DNA of 14,130 nt from an uncultured Actinomyces sp. (GTDB taxonomy: Bacteria; Actinomycetota; Actinomycetes; Actinomycetales; Actinomycetaceae), in contig CALHID010000159.1 of the NCBI GenBank assembly GCA_938030835.1, forward strand, positions 1 through 14,130. The letters are read 5' to 3'. Shown piece after piece: positions 1 through 7,671 of the stretch; positions within the stretch are counted from its first letter, which is position 1; every line of letters begins with the position of its first letter. A program made the translations under genes and the position numbers. Under the pieces are notes generated by a model that worked only from the letters and a program-made list of their open reading frames with translations, searched no databases and had not been told where the DNA came from.

Positions 1-1
1 G

Positions 2-22
2 TTGGGCCCGTATATCGGGTAG
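2..22 (+). other. Possible C-terminal end of an upstream gene
   Basis: One frame reads LGPYIG and stops at TAG (20-22), one base before a strong terminator hairpin. Its position suggests the last codons of a plus-strand gene that begins outside the window. Six codons are too few to recognise a family, and the other two plus frames are also open here, so this rests on context only. Confidence 0.3.
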
Positions 23-23
23 A

Positions 24-49
24 GCGGGGGTCGGGAAACCGGCCCCCGC
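24..49 (+). terminator. Intrinsic terminator-like hairpin
   Basis: An 11-bp stem (24-34 with 39-49) closes on a GAAA tetraloop and has a single G-T wobble; it is followed by the T-rich stretch ATTGTATTTGT. The GC-rich stem, stable tetraloop and T-rich tail are typical of a factor-independent terminator. It probably ends the transcript arriving from left of the window. Confidence 0.7.
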
Positions 50-90
50 ATTGTATTTGTGCTGGCGCGTGCCTGCGGGTGCGCGGCCTC

Positions 91-180
91 GTCCACGGCC
101 ACGGAAAGTCACACGGGGGCGGCCTCGGCCTCGGAAAGACACACGGGGGCGGCCTCGGCCTCGGAAAGTCACACGAAGTC
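91..180. repeat. Three 30-bp tandem repeats
   Basis: Units lie at 91-120, 121-150 and 151-180. Units 2 and 3 begin with the same 18 bases; all three carry CGGAAAG(T/A)CACACG. Unit 3 ends in CACACGAAGTC and so merges into the left arm of the palindrome at 170-227, whereas units 1 and 2 end in CACACGGGGGC. Read in one frame the units give RPRPRKxTRG three times, inside a 62-codon open frame (51-239). I take that frame as a by-product of the 30-bp periodicity because it shows no convincing start signal. Confidence 0.8.
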
Positions 181-227
181 GGGAAAAGACACAGGGCATA
201 ACCTGTGACAAACACCGACTTCATGTG
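170..227. repeat. Dispersed 58-bp palindromic element, copy A
   Basis: An imperfect inverted repeat that starts CACACGAAGTC and ends GACTTCATGTG. About 18 of the outer 25 positions pair, around a short loop. It shares its exact length and 22 of its first 25 bases with copies B (13404-13461) and C (13529-13586), including AAAAGACACAG at the same offset and in the same orientation. It sits 62 bases upstream of the gene at 290 and its left arm overlaps the third 30-bp tandem unit. Its function is unknown. Confidence 0.8.
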
Positions 228-277
228 GAGCAAGCTTAGAGGATGCTTGGAACGCGCCCGTACCTCAAGCCATTGCC

Positions 278-283
278 TATGAT
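278..283 (+). promoter_or_regulatory. -10 box for a leaderless start at 290
   Basis: TATGAT fits the actinobacterial TANNNT -10 element and is followed by exactly six bases before ATG at 290, which would make the A of ATG the first transcribed base. A GGAGG at 284-288 lies only one base from the ATG, too close to act as a normal Shine-Dalgarno site. No clear -35 box was seen. Confidence 0.55.
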
Positions 284-289
284 GGAGGC

Positions 290-790
290 ATGACGCAACC
301 TGATCCGCAAAACTCCGGACCATTCACAGCCCCCGTCCCAATGAACGCTCCGGGATACGCGGAATCTCCGCAGGTACCGCAAGTGCCAGCACCGTCTCCG
401 GCAATGCCAGCACCGTCCTCGGCAATGCCAGCGCCAACTCCCGTTGCACCCCAGCAGCCCCCGGTTTCCTCTCAGCCCCAGTTCGGCGCGCCTCAATTCA
501 CCTACACGCCGACCACCCCGACGCTGGAGGCACGCAATGTCCCCAGCAACGGCCCGCTGGTTCTTGCTCTTCTGGGCCTGTTCCTCATCGGACTTTTCGG
601 CTCGATTCCGGCGTGGGCATGGAGCGCTTCCGCGATCAAGAACGCTCGCTCGGCGTCCCTTCCCGAAAGTTCCTATCAGAAGGCCCTCATGGCCCGTTCT
701 CTGGGCATCGCAGGCACAATCATTCACTCCTGCCTGGTCGTTTTCCTCATCATTTACGCGATCATCACGATCTCGCACGCGATCGGCTGA
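290..790 (+). CDS. Proline-rich two-helix membrane protein (DUF4190-like)
   Basis: A 166-residue protein. Residues 1 to about 75 form a low-complexity Pro/Ala/Ser/Gln tail that includes three 7-residue repeats (VPAPSPA, MPAPSSA, MPAPTPV) encoded by 21-bp DNA repeats at 383-445. Two hydrophobic helices follow (about residues 87-112 and 138-162), joined by a short loop with SASAIKNAR. A Pro-rich cytosolic tail ahead of two helices is typical of small actinobacterial DUF4190-type membrane proteins, whose role is not known. The start is supported by the -10 box six bases upstream. The gene at 795 begins four bases after this stop, so the two are probably co-transcribed. The family assignment is by general resemblance, not by a diagnostic motif. 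Confidence 0.75.
   Translation: MTQPDPQNSGPFTAPVPMNAPGYAESPQVPQVPAPSPAMPAPSSAMPAPTPVAPQQPPVSSQPQFGAPQFTYTPTTPTLEARNVPSNGPLVLALLGLFLIGLFGSIPAWAWSASAIKNARSASLPESSYQKALMARSLGIAGTIIHSCLVVFLIIYAIITISHAIG
383..445 (+). repeat. Three 21-bp coding tandem repeats
   Basis: In-frame units at 383-403, 404-424 and 425-445 encode VPAPSPA, MPAPSSA and MPAPTPV in the proline-rich tail of the gene at 290. Units 1 and 2 are nearly identical in DNA and unit 3 has diverged. Such a short repeat could change in number by slippage and alter the tail length without breaking the frame. Confidence 0.7.
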
Positions 791-794
791 ACTC

Positions 795-2588
795 ATGAGC
801 ACCTCGACCAATCCAGAGCGCGCACAGCGCATTTCCGGCCAGAGTTCTACCGCTGAGTTCCGCAAGCACACCGGCAGCGATGAAGAGCTCATCCGCACGC
901 TTCACAAACTTGATGGACGTTCGTATCCCGCTTACAAATCCGTCGTTGGAATGTGGGATTTCGGCAGTTTTTCGCTCTCAATCGACCGAATTCAGGCCGA
1001 TCCCTACGCTCCGCCTTCAAAGGTACGTGCCATTTCCACCCCGCAGGAAATGGGGCTTCCACAGGCCGCGATCGCCTCGCCTGATGCCCGGGCAGCGTGC
1101 GCGGATTACCTACTCCGTGCATTCAACCGTTCCCTGCGCGAGCGACGCCTTCATGACATTCAGGTCATGTCCCCCAGCGTCGAGATTCTTGATCGCAGTG
1201 CCTGCACCGTCAAGCCCGACCGCGTTGAATTGCGTTTCGAAGTCCGCATGCCCGCACGAGGCCGCACAATCCTTGGCCACCGCGCCGCACAGATTTTCGA
1301 CCTCGACGTTCCGGACGCGGTCCAGGATACTTTTGACTACCTGAGCGACATCCCCGAAGTTGAACGCGAACGCGAGGGCTTGTTGCGTCGTATCGCGGTT
1401 TACGAGGATTATCGCGCGCTCCAGCAGATTCTGATCGATCGCGGCTGGGTTTCCTTCGTCGCTAATGGTTCCGTTCTTGCTCGCCGCAGCGGAGTCTCGC
1501 AGTCCCCCATGGAGGGTGCACTTCCTTTTACTTCCCCCGCCACTCTCGAGGCCGAGGTCGAGCTTCCCCACGCGGGTGTCCTTCGCGGGATGGCAATCGA
1601 GCCTGGAGTTACGGTGATTGTCGGCGGTGGATATCACGGTAAGTCCACACTTTTGGGCGCGATTCAGCGCGGCGTTTATGCACACATTCCTGGAGACGGC
1701 CGCGAATACATCGCAACCCTTGAGGATGCGATGAAGGTACGCGCTGCCGATGGCCGGGCGGTCACTGACGTTGACGTCTCCTCCTTCATCACTCACCTTC
1801 CGGGGGATGCCGACACAACGCATTTCTCCACTGAGAATGCCTCGGGTTCGACATCGCAGGCTGCATCCTTAATCGAGTCAATCCAATTGGGTTCGACGCT
1901 CCTACTGATTGACGAAGACACCAGCGCAACGAATCTCATGATCCGTGATGCCCGTATGCGCGAACTGGTCCAAGCCGAAAAGGAGCCGATCACTCCCCTT
2001 GTTGATCGAATTTCCTCTCTACACAAAGATCTGGGTGTCTCAACGATCCTCGTCATGGGTGGATCGGGAGATTATCTCGATCAGGCGGATCGGGTTCTGA
2101 TGATGGACCACTACCGCTGCCTAGACGTGAGTGATCGAGCCCGTAAAGTTGTCGAAGAGCTTCCTCGTGCGCATGAGAACCTGACGATGGACGCTCCTTT
2201 GGCACAGCGCACTCCCGCGCGCTTGCGTTCCTCTGATCGACCAAAGACGAAGGCAGCAGGTTTGTCCTCAATCACCATCGACAAGATCAACCTTGACTTG
2301 GGTGATGTCGAGCAGATTGTGGACCCCGGACAGACCGAGGCGATTGCGTGGATGCTTCGCGGGCTGCTTTATTCCTACGCGAATGGGACAAGTACCCTGA
2401 GTGATCTTTTGGCACGCCTTGAGCGCACACTGAACTCTGAAGGTTTAGACGCCGTCGTAAAGTTCGGGGCGCACGCCCTGCCAGGACGCCTTGCCCGCCC
2501 GCGCCTCGTTGATGTTGCGGCGGCGCTTAACCGCTTCCGGGGACTGAGCTTGAGCGAGAAAGAGCCCTCCAGCACCACCAAAGACTAA
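795..2588 (+). CDS. ABC-class P-loop ATPase (PF09818-like)
   Basis: A 597-residue soluble protein of the 'predicted ATPase of the ABC class' family (COG3044/PF09818). It has an unusual Walker A, GGGYHGKST (277-285, Lys283); a signature-like SGSTSQ near 350-355; and a Walker B, LLLIDEDTSATN, with Asp373, Glu374 and Asp375. The N-terminal ~250 residues form the family-specific region and there are no membrane helices. Family members are standalone cytosolic ATPases; a trypanosome relative, MRB1590, is linked to RNA editing, but the bacterial role is unknown. The frame is open back to 444, but the upstream part overlaps the gene at 290 in another frame and is not protein-like. ATG 795, four bases after the previous stop, is chosen. 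No strong ribosome-binding site is visible, so translational coupling is likely. Confidence 0.88.
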   Translation: MSTSTNPERAQRISGQSSTAEFRKHTGSDEELIRTLHKLDGRSYPAYKSVVGMWDFGSFSLSIDRIQADPYAPPSKVRAISTPQEMGLPQAAIASPDARAACADYLLRAFNRSLRERRLHDIQVMSPSVEILDRSACTVKPDRVELRFEVRMPARGRTILGHRAAQIFDLDVPDAVQDTFDYLSDIPEVEREREGLLRRIAVYEDYRALQQILIDRGWVSFVANGSVLARRSGVSQSPMEGALPFTSPATLEAEVELPHAGVLRGMAIEPGVTVIVGGGYHGKSTLLGAIQRGVYAHIPGDGREYIATLEDAMKVRAADGRAVTDVDVSSFITHLPGDADTTHFSTENASGSTSQAASLIESIQLGSTLLLIDEDTSATNLMIRDARMRELVQAEKEPITPLVDRISSLHKDLGVSTILVMGGSGDYLDQADRVLMMDHYRCLDVSDRARKVVEELPRAHENLTMDAPLAQRTPARLRSSDRPKTKAAGLSSITIDKINLDLGDVEQIVDPGQTEAIAWMLRGLLYSYANGTSTLSDLLARLERTLNSEGLDAVVKFGAHALPGRLARPRLVDVAAALNRFRGLSLSEKEPSSTTKD

Positions 2589-2657
2589 GGGACGCACCGG
2601 GGGAAATCAGGGAAGGCCCAGGGCATCCCCCCATAGCGATCGCGCTACTCGGGCAAT

Positions 2658-2663
2658 CATGAT
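2658..2663 (+). promoter_or_regulatory. Putative -10 box for the transporter operon
   Basis: CATGAT stands six bases before ATG 2670, in the same layout as TATGAT before ATG 290; the sequences around both starts are almost the same (ATGATGGAGG, then C or T, then ATG). The first base departs from TANNNT. GGAGG at 2664-2668 is one base from the ATG, too close for a standard ribosome-binding site. An ATG at 2659 is out because its frame closes after four codons. Confidence 0.4.
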
Positions 2664-2669
2664 GGAGGT

Positions 2670-3401
2670 ATGAATACAGAACCATCTGCGACCCCAATCG
2701 TTCGCCTCGCTAACGTTTCCAAGGTTTACGGCATGGGCGATACCCAGGTCACCGCCCTCAATGACGTCACCGTTGACTTCTACTCTGGTGAGTTCACCGC
2801 AATCATGGGCCCCTCGGGCTCGGGTAAGTCCACCATGATGCATATTCTTGCGGGACTTGATTCGCTGACCTCAGGTCGCGTGCTCATCGAAAACACAGAG
2901 ATCACCGCTTTGAAAGATGCTGATCTAACCAAGCTTCGCCGCGATCGCATCGGCTTCATCTTCCAGAGCTTCAACTTGATTCCAACCCTGGATGCGAAGG
3001 CAAACATCCTTCTTCCCTTGGAACTTGCGGGGCAGAAAGTCGATGAAGACTGGTTCAGTTTTGTTATTTCTTCGCTGGGGTTGGAACAGCGTCTCAACCA
3101 CAGACCATCAGAACTTTCGGGTGGCCAGCAGCAACGCGTGGCCGTTGCTCGCGCACTGATGAGTCGTCCCGCAGTCATCGTTGCTGATGAACCCACGGGT
3201 AACCTGGATTCTCACTCGACCTCAGAGGTTCTTGATCTATTGCGCCGAGCGGTTACCGAACTGGGTCAGTCCGTCATTATGGTTACTCACGATGTTCACG
3301 CCGCAACCTACGCTGATCGCGTCTTGGTTGTCCGTGATGGCCAAATTGTCTCTGACCTGCGCAATGCCAGCGAAGAGCAGCTGAACGCTGCGTTGAGGTG
3401 A
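2670..3401 (+). CDS. ABC exporter ATP-binding protein (LolD/MacB type)
   Basis: A 243-residue nucleotide-binding subunit with all ABC motifs: Walker A GPSGSGKST (47-55), Q-loop Gln99 in FIFQSFNLIPTL, signature LSGGQQQR (149-156), Walker B VIVADEP with Asp173/Glu174, D-loop NLDS (178-181) and H-loop His207 in VTHD. The motif set and size match the LolD/MacB/FtsE-like class, which pairs with FtsX-type permeases and does mechanical extrusion or export rather than import. The permease gene follows after 5 bases (or overlaps by 4 if its upstream GTG is used), so the two form one complex at the cytoplasmic membrane. The substrate cannot be told from sequence; antibiotic or peptide efflux and lipoprotein handling are both possible. 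Confidence 0.95.
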   Translation: MNTEPSATPIVRLANVSKVYGMGDTQVTALNDVTVDFYSGEFTAIMGPSGSGKSTMMHILAGLDSLTSGRVLIENTEITALKDADLTKLRRDRIGFIFQSFNLIPTLDAKANILLPLELAGQKVDEDWFSFVISSLGLEQRLNHRPSELSGGQQQRVAVARALMSRPAVIVADEPTGNLDSHSTSEVLDLLRRAVTELGQSVIMVTHDVHAATYADRVLVVRDGQIVSDLRNASEEQLNAALR

Positions 3402-3406
3402 CATCC

Positions 3407-5953
3407 GTGAGTGCAACAACACGGCTGTTGAAAGCCAATCTTCATTCCCACGGTCGCCGCTACTTCTCAACTGGCTTAGCGGTTGCCATCTCCACCGCAT
3501 TCATCATCATCACGCTTTTGTTCTCAAATGCGATGACCTCTTCGCTCACCGGTAGCGTCCGCAATTCCTACCGAGGTACCACATCGGTTGTCACCTACAG
3601 CCCTTCCGATGACGAGGCACTGAACATGACGGCCGCCCAGGTCGGCAATGATTTCGATGCCCTCACCCAAAAGATCGCAAAGATTCAGGGTGTAACGGCG
3701 GTTGGAATTACAGCGCAATACCCCATTGCCGTGAAGGCAGGCGGCGATCAGACAACGCTCTTCCTTTCTCCCGCGCTCGCGGAACCCCTCAACGCGGTGA
3801 AGATGAGTGAAGGTAAAGCCCCGGCCACGGCCTCGGAAATCGTCATCCCCCAACGCACGGCAAAGGAATCTTCCCTCAAAATTGGCGACAAAGTGACAAG
3901 CCTGTCCCGTGACGATGCGGTTTCCGCACACGAGTTCACCATCGTCGGAACCTACTCTTCGGGAAATCGAGCTTTGGCGCCGTCCTACGTGACGACAGAA
4001 GGTTTCGAGGCAAGCACGGGAATGAAGCCGGCCGGCGAAATTCACGTTGCAACCAATGCGCCGGCGGTGAATAAGTACGGCAATCCCTCGACTGATGATC
4101 AAGAGCAGTGGACGAAAAAGCTCACCACTGAACTGACTTCATTCAAGGGCGTCAAAGTGGCGAGCGTCTCCGCAACTGAGGAGGAAAGCCTGCGAGCGAT
4201 TCAAGTCTCAGCGGCGATGCTCACCGCGATTGCGCTGATCTTCCCGGCTATTGCGATCTTGGTTGCCTCGGTTGTTGTCTCTTCGACATTCCGAGTACTG
4301 CTTCAACAGCGCAGGCGCGAACTGGCACTTCTGCGCGCACTGGGCGGAAGCACAAAGCAGGTACGTTCTCTTGTTCGCCGCGAGACCTACGCCGTTGGTG
4401 GGATTTCCTCGCTCGTCGGCATCGTCTTGGGACTCCTACTGGGCGGCTTGCTGAGCACAATCACAGAGGACACCACTTTTGTCGATGTCGTCTCTTCGAT
4501 TTCACCCCTGTATGTGGTGCTCGTGTGGCTCTTCGGCACGCTGCTGACCGTTTTCGTTGGTCGCCGACCTGCCCGCGCGGTCTCTCAAGTTCCACCGATC
4601 GCTGCCCTTTCCCCGATTAACGAGGCCGACGCTACTTCCCAAAAGAGCCACCGTGTCGCGTTGACCTTGGGACTGTTGCTGACTGTGCTGTGCGGTGGAA
4701 GCTTGTTCGCCTCACTTCGCATTCACAATGAGTCACAGAAATTCTTGGCCTCTTTCGGCCTGTCATTGCTGTGCTTGGTTGGCATCCTCATTACCTGCAC
4801 CGTCATTGTCCCTGCGGCAACAAAGCTCTTTGGGAAGCTGTGGCCGGGAATGCTTGCGCGAATGGCGCGCGAGAATACGGTCCGCAACCCCGGTCGAACC
4901 GCCGCAACCGGCACATCGATTGTCATTGGCGTCACCCTGGTTGTCACCATGATGGTCGGAGCCTCTTCGATGCGTGACTCCCTGATTAACGAAGTCAATG
5001 AGCGTCGTCCTTTCGATATCTCGGTGTCGAACTTCAGCGACGAGGCCCTGAGTAGCAATATCCAGTCGCGTATTTCTTCAACCGATGGAGTGGCCGCTAC
5101 GGTCCCTGTCTATTCCACTGTGGGCGGCGCTAATGCAGAGGATGGAACCATTGCCCCCGGTGGTACTGGTTCTGAAGATGCCGGAACGATGCCAATTTTG
5201 GGGCAGCCCAACTACTCAACGGTCGCGCACTCGAGCGTCGACCAGATCGATGATGCGACAGTGATGGTCAGTTTGGGCTCCCTGGATGGCAAGAACATCA
5301 AGCTGTGCGCAGCTGAAGGGTCTTGCATGACTCTAAAGGCGAAGTACGACAAGAATGCCAAAGCACCCTATGAGATCAGCCAGGCAAATCTGCTGAAAAT
5401 CGCGCCAAAGGCTCCAATTACCGGAATGATCGTCAAGCTCAAGGACGGTGCCTCTGCGACAGATGTCCAGAAGAACCTGACAAAGATTGACACCGGTCTG
5501 TCTGTTGGCGGTTCGGCTATCGAACGTGAGATGTACACGCGCATCATTAACCAGATGCTGCTCATTGTCGTCGGTCTACTGGGAGTGTCTGTCCTGGTTG
5601 CACTGGTGGGCGTTGCGAACACTCTGTCACTGTCAGTTGCCGAACGCACCCGCGAAAATGGCCTGCTTCGAGCCCTTGGCCTGAGCAAGAGGCAGATGAA
5701 ATCCATGCTTGCTCTTGAAGCACTCTTCATCTCGGTGACGGGAGCGCTGATTGGAACCGCCTGCGGAATCTTCTTCGGAGCGATCGGCATCCTTGCGCTT
5801 CCCCTGGAAGGCATCACGGTCTTCATCACCATCCCATGGATGCAGATCCTTGCGGTGGTCATGATCGCTATCCTTGCTGCGCTCGTTGCCTCGTGGCTAC
5901 CTGGTCGCAGAGCAGCAAAGGTCAGTCCTTCGGTCGCCCTCGCTACCGAATAA
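3407..5953 (+). CDS. FtsX-type ABC transporter permease, two FtsX domains
   Basis: An 848-residue permease with about ten membrane helices: one at 24-45, three in the first FtsX domain (about 271-293, 329-351, 369-386), two linking (417-437, 450-470), one at 502-520, and three in the second FtsX domain (717-740, 770-795, 810-831). Large extracytoplasmic, MacB-periplasmic-core-like regions lie between helices 1 and 2 and between 7 and 8. The FtsX cytoplasmic motif occurs twice, as RRELALLRALGGSTKQV and RENGLLRALGLSKRQM, showing an internal duplication typical of actinobacterial members. GTG 3407 is preferred because GAGGTGA (3395-3401) sits five bases ahead of it; GTG 3398, which overlaps the previous stop, is in frame and possible. 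It partners the ATPase at 2670. The substrate is unknown. Confidence 0.92.
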   Translation: MSATTRLLKANLHSHGRRYFSTGLAVAISTAFIIITLLFSNAMTSSLTGSVRNSYRGTTSVVTYSPSDDEALNMTAAQVGNDFDALTQKIAKIQGVTAVGITAQYPIAVKAGGDQTTLFLSPALAEPLNAVKMSEGKAPATASEIVIPQRTAKESSLKIGDKVTSLSRDDAVSAHEFTIVGTYSSGNRALAPSYVTTEGFEASTGMKPAGEIHVATNAPAVNKYGNPSTDDQEQWTKKLTTELTSFKGVKVASVSATEEESLRAIQVSAAMLTAIALIFPAIAILVASVVVSSTFRVLLQQRRRELALLRALGGSTKQVRSLVRRETYAVGGISSLVGIVLGLLLGGLLSTITEDTTFVDVVSSISPLYVVLVWLFGTLLTVFVGRRPARAVSQVPPIAALSPINEADATSQKSHRVALTLGLLLTVLCGGSLFASLRIHNESQKFLASFGLSLLCLVGILITCTVIVPAATKLFGKLWPGMLARMARENTVRNPGRTAATGTSIVIGVTLVVTMMVGASSMRDSLINEVNERRPFDISVSNFSDEALSSNIQSRISSTDGVAATVPVYSTVGGANAEDGTIAPGGTGSEDAGTMPILGQPNYSTVAHSSVDQIDDATVMVSLGSLDGKNIKLCAAEGSCMTLKAKYDKNAKAPYEISQANLLKIAPKAPITGMIVKLKDGASATDVQKNLTKIDTGLSVGGSAIEREMYTRIINQMLLIVVGLLGVSVLVALVGVANTLSLSVAERTRENGLLRALGLSKRQMKSMLALEALFISVTGALIGTACGIFFGAIGILALPLEGITVFITIPWMQILAVVMIAILAALVASWLPGRRAAKVSPSVALATE

Positions 5954-5987
5954 GACTGGAATATTCAGGCTTTCTGCCAGATCACAA

Positions 5988-6035
5988 GTAAGGGTGTGGG
6001 GCTGGACGGTTTTCCGCTTGGCCCCACACCCTTAC
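5988..6035. terminator. Probable bidirectional terminator hairpin
   Basis: A perfect 15-bp inverted repeat (5988-6002 with 6021-6035, GTAAGGGTGTGGGGC) lies between the convergent permease and patatin genes. Its 18-base loop holds a small CGG-TTTT-CCG stem (6007-6016). Neither side has a long T tract, so it may stop transcription only weakly or protect 3' ends, but its place between two converging genes fits a shared terminator. Confidence 0.65.
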
Positions 6036-6085
6036 CCATGAAAGTACTCAGTCATCTTCACCTCTGACGAGCGCCGAGGCCAACC

Positions 6086-6982
6086 TTAGAGGCCCAAAAA
6101 GGCTTCCCAGCGGGGAAGATCCCGACGCGCCAGGGAAACTCCGGCATCAAAGGCATCTTCAAGGCGTTCAACGTTCATCTCCATCTTGTCGATGGTCAGA
6201 GCTTCGGGGGTCACAATCAACGCACGTCCCTGTTCCTCCAGCTCAAATAGCTTCCGGCGGGCGGCGTTGTAGGCGACGGTACGGCGAGCCACGGCCTCGG
6301 CAATGGAGGGAAGATGGGGGAAAGCCAGCCTGAGGGCGGAATATACGCCGGGCTTGATCGGGGCCTTGACGAAGTCTCGCGGGCGCGTAAGGACAACGAA
6401 AAACTTACGGTAGCCATCACGCATGGGGGCATCCAGCGGGATTCCACCATCGGGCCCAAGAGCTCCATCAACGTAGGTATCGCCATCGATCGTGACCGTC
6501 GGCATGATGATCGGCAGCGTCGAGGAGGCACGAACGCAGCGACCAACTTCTTCCACCGTGTGCATATCTTCCTTGGTGAACCAAACTTCTTCGCCTCGGG
6601 TCGCATTGAAGGCTCCGATGCGAACCTCTGCCGGGTTCGAAAGGAAAGTATCGAGGTCCAAAGGCGCATCGCCGTCGGGTTGAGCGATCTCGTCGTACAA
6701 ATAGTCGACATTGAACATCCCGCGGCCGTGCACCCAGTGCTTGAGACCACCGAATTCAGGGCTGTCGGCGACTGTCGTGAAAGTATCATGAGCACGCTGA
6801 GCATCACGAGACACATAGTTAACGGTGTTCGACGAACCCGCGGAAATCCCCGAAACATGGGGGAAATCAATACCCTCTTCAATCAGGGTTGCGGTGATTC
6901 CAGCGGTGAAGGCGCCGCGCATACCGCCGCCTTCGAAAACCAGTGCGGTGTCATCAATGTGCTTGAGAGTTTTCGTGTTCAC
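6086..6982 (-). CDS. Patatin-like phospholipase (YjjU/RssA type)
   Basis: A 298-residue patatin-fold serine lipid acyl hydrolase. The oxyanion-hole motif GGGMRG is at 18-23, the nucleophile elbow GISAG at 45-49 (Ser47) and the catalytic-dyad aspartate at Asp172 in YVDGALG. Length and motif spacing fit stand-alone bacterial patatins related to E. coli YjjU. It has no signal peptide or membrane helix, so it is probably cytosolic or membrane-associated. The natural substrate is unknown; acyl-ester hydrolysis of phospholipids is the family activity. It starts at GTG 6982 with TAGAGT exactly six bases upstream and no Shine-Dalgarno site, so it is probably leaderless and transcribed separately from gtrA, whose stop lies 63 bases upstream. 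Confidence 0.92.
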   Translation of the reverse strand: MNTKTLKHIDDTALVFEGGGMRGAFTAGITATLIEEGIDFPHVSGISAGSSNTVNYVSRDAQRAHDTFTTVADSPEFGGLKHWVHGRGMFNVDYLYDEIAQPDGDAPLDLDTFLSNPAEVRIGAFNATRGEEVWFTKEDMHTVEEVGRCVRASSTLPIIMPTVTIDGDTYVDGALGPDGGIPLDAPMRDGYRKFFVVLTRPRDFVKAPIKPGVYSALRLAFPHLPSIAEAVARRTVAYNAARRKLFELEEQGRALIVTPEALTIDKMEMNVERLEDAFDAGVSLARRDLPRWEAFLGL

Positions 6983-6988
6983 CCTTCG

Positions 6989-6994
6989 ACTCTA
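6989..6994 (-). promoter_or_regulatory. -10 box for the leaderless patatin gene
   Basis: Read on the minus strand, TAGAGT is followed by CGAAGG and then the GTG start. The hexamer matches TANNNT and the six-base gap places the first transcribed base on the G of GTG. The same hexamer at the same distance precedes azlC. No -35 consensus is evident. Confidence 0.6.
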
Positions 6995-7045
6995 CGGCGC
7001 AAAGCGGGGACAGGCGAAGGGATGGGGACGAATTTATGGCGAAAA

Positions 7046-7585
7046 TTACCTGTTCTTTGTTCCCGTGAATACGACGTAGTGATAGAAAATAAAGCGGAAA
7101 GCCGTTCCCAGCGCAAAGCCGACGACATAGGCGGAAATATTGTCGGCCAGAGGCGAGGTCAATCTCAGAACGTGGTGACTAAATAGCAGGCAGAACTGCG
7201 TAATTCCAATGCCGCACACGTTCGCAAAGAAGAATAGAAATGCTTCACGTCCCACGTTTTCCTGAGTCCGCCCGCGGTAGGTCCACACGCGGTTCATGAT
7301 CCACGAGTAGACGGTCGCGACGCTGGCAGCCACGGCATTGGCGATGTTCGGGTGGCCGGCAAGGAAGCCGAGGGGACCGTGTTGGAGCAGGTTGAAGAGC
7401 CCCATGTCGATGACGAATGCGGTTGCGCCAACCAGACCGTATTGGATGAATTCTATGATCCAGGCGCGCAGTGTTTCCACGAGGCTTTGGGGGGCAGGGT
7501 GTGAGGGTGTGCTCGCGGGGGTCGGCTGCTCGACGCTTGCCGAGGCCGTGGTGGGCGTCACTTGTTCTGTTTCCTGTGTGGGCAC
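7046..7585 (-). CDS. GtrA-family membrane protein
   Basis: A 179-residue protein with a polar Pro/Thr/Ala/Ser-rich tail (about 1-38) and four membrane helices (about 47-67, 78-98, a third around FLFFFANVCGIGITQF, and a fourth around VVGFALGTAFRFIFYHY). The helix pattern and motifs such as YGLVGATAFVID and SWIMNRVWTY match the GtrA family (PF04138). Members are thought to help move or present polyprenyl-linked sugars for cell-surface glycan decoration. No glycosyltransferase lies beside it here. The frame is open back to 7660, but GTG 7585 is chosen because a TAAAAT -10 box lies seven bases before it and the upstream 25 codons would run across the divergent promoter region. Confidence 0.85.
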   Translation of the reverse strand: MPTQETEQVTPTTASASVEQPTPASTPSHPAPQSLVETLRAWIIEFIQYGLVGATAFVIDMGLFNLLQHGPLGFLAGHPNIANAVAASVATVYSWIMNRVWTYRGRTQENVGREAFLFFFANVCGIGITQFCLLFSHHVLRLTSPLADNISAYVVGFALGTAFRFIFYHYVVFTGTKNR

Positions 7586-7592
7586 GGCAAAG

Positions 7593-7598
7593 ATTTTA
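7593..7598 (-). promoter_or_regulatory. -10 box for the GtrA-family gene
   Basis: On the minus strand TAAAAT is followed by CTTTGCC and GTG 7585, a leaderless layout with a seven-base gap. A perfect TTGACA (minus strand, 7608-7613) lies only ten bases upstream of this hexamer, too close to be its -35 partner, so the exact promoter is uncertain. No Shine-Dalgarno site is seen. Confidence 0.45.
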
Positions 7599-7665
7599 AC
7601 ATTTATTTTGTCAAGCGTTGGGGAAGGCTCTGCTCGAGTGTGCTTCAGATGACGGTGCACTCCCT

Positions 7666-7671
7666 TACAGT
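7666..7671 (+). promoter_or_regulatory. -10 box for leaderless oligopeptidase B
   Basis: TACAGT matches TANNNT and is followed by six bases (ATCCAT) and ATG 7678. There is no Shine-Dalgarno site, so translation probably begins at the very 5' end of the mRNA. This placement is the main reason for preferring ATG 7678 over the in-frame ATG at 7618. Confidence 0.6.

Noticed and set aside
170..227. CRISPR-like array at the left end
   Set aside because: The 30-bp units are directly tandem with no unique spacers, and no cas genes are nearby.
51..239. 62-codon open frame with RPRPRKxTRG repeats
   Set aside because: It is generated by the 30-bp tandem repeat, starts inside the T-rich tail of a terminator and has no ribosome-binding site; a real basic peptide cannot be excluded but is not supported.
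444..794. Upstream extension of the ABC-class ATPase frame
   Set aside because: The 117 extra codons overlap the membrane protein gene in another frame and read as Arg/Ser/Pro-rich shadow sequence; ATG 795 is the natural start.
3398..3406. Alternative GTG start of the permease overlapping the ATPase stop
   Set aside because: The GAGGTG ribosome-binding sequence overlaps this GTG, whereas it is well spaced for GTG 3407; kept as an alternative only.
6314..7186. 290-codon plus-strand open frame across the patatin gene
   Set aside because: It is antisense to a patatin gene with all active-site motifs, has no recognisable domain and extends into gtrA antisense; a frame shadow of GC-rich coding DNA.
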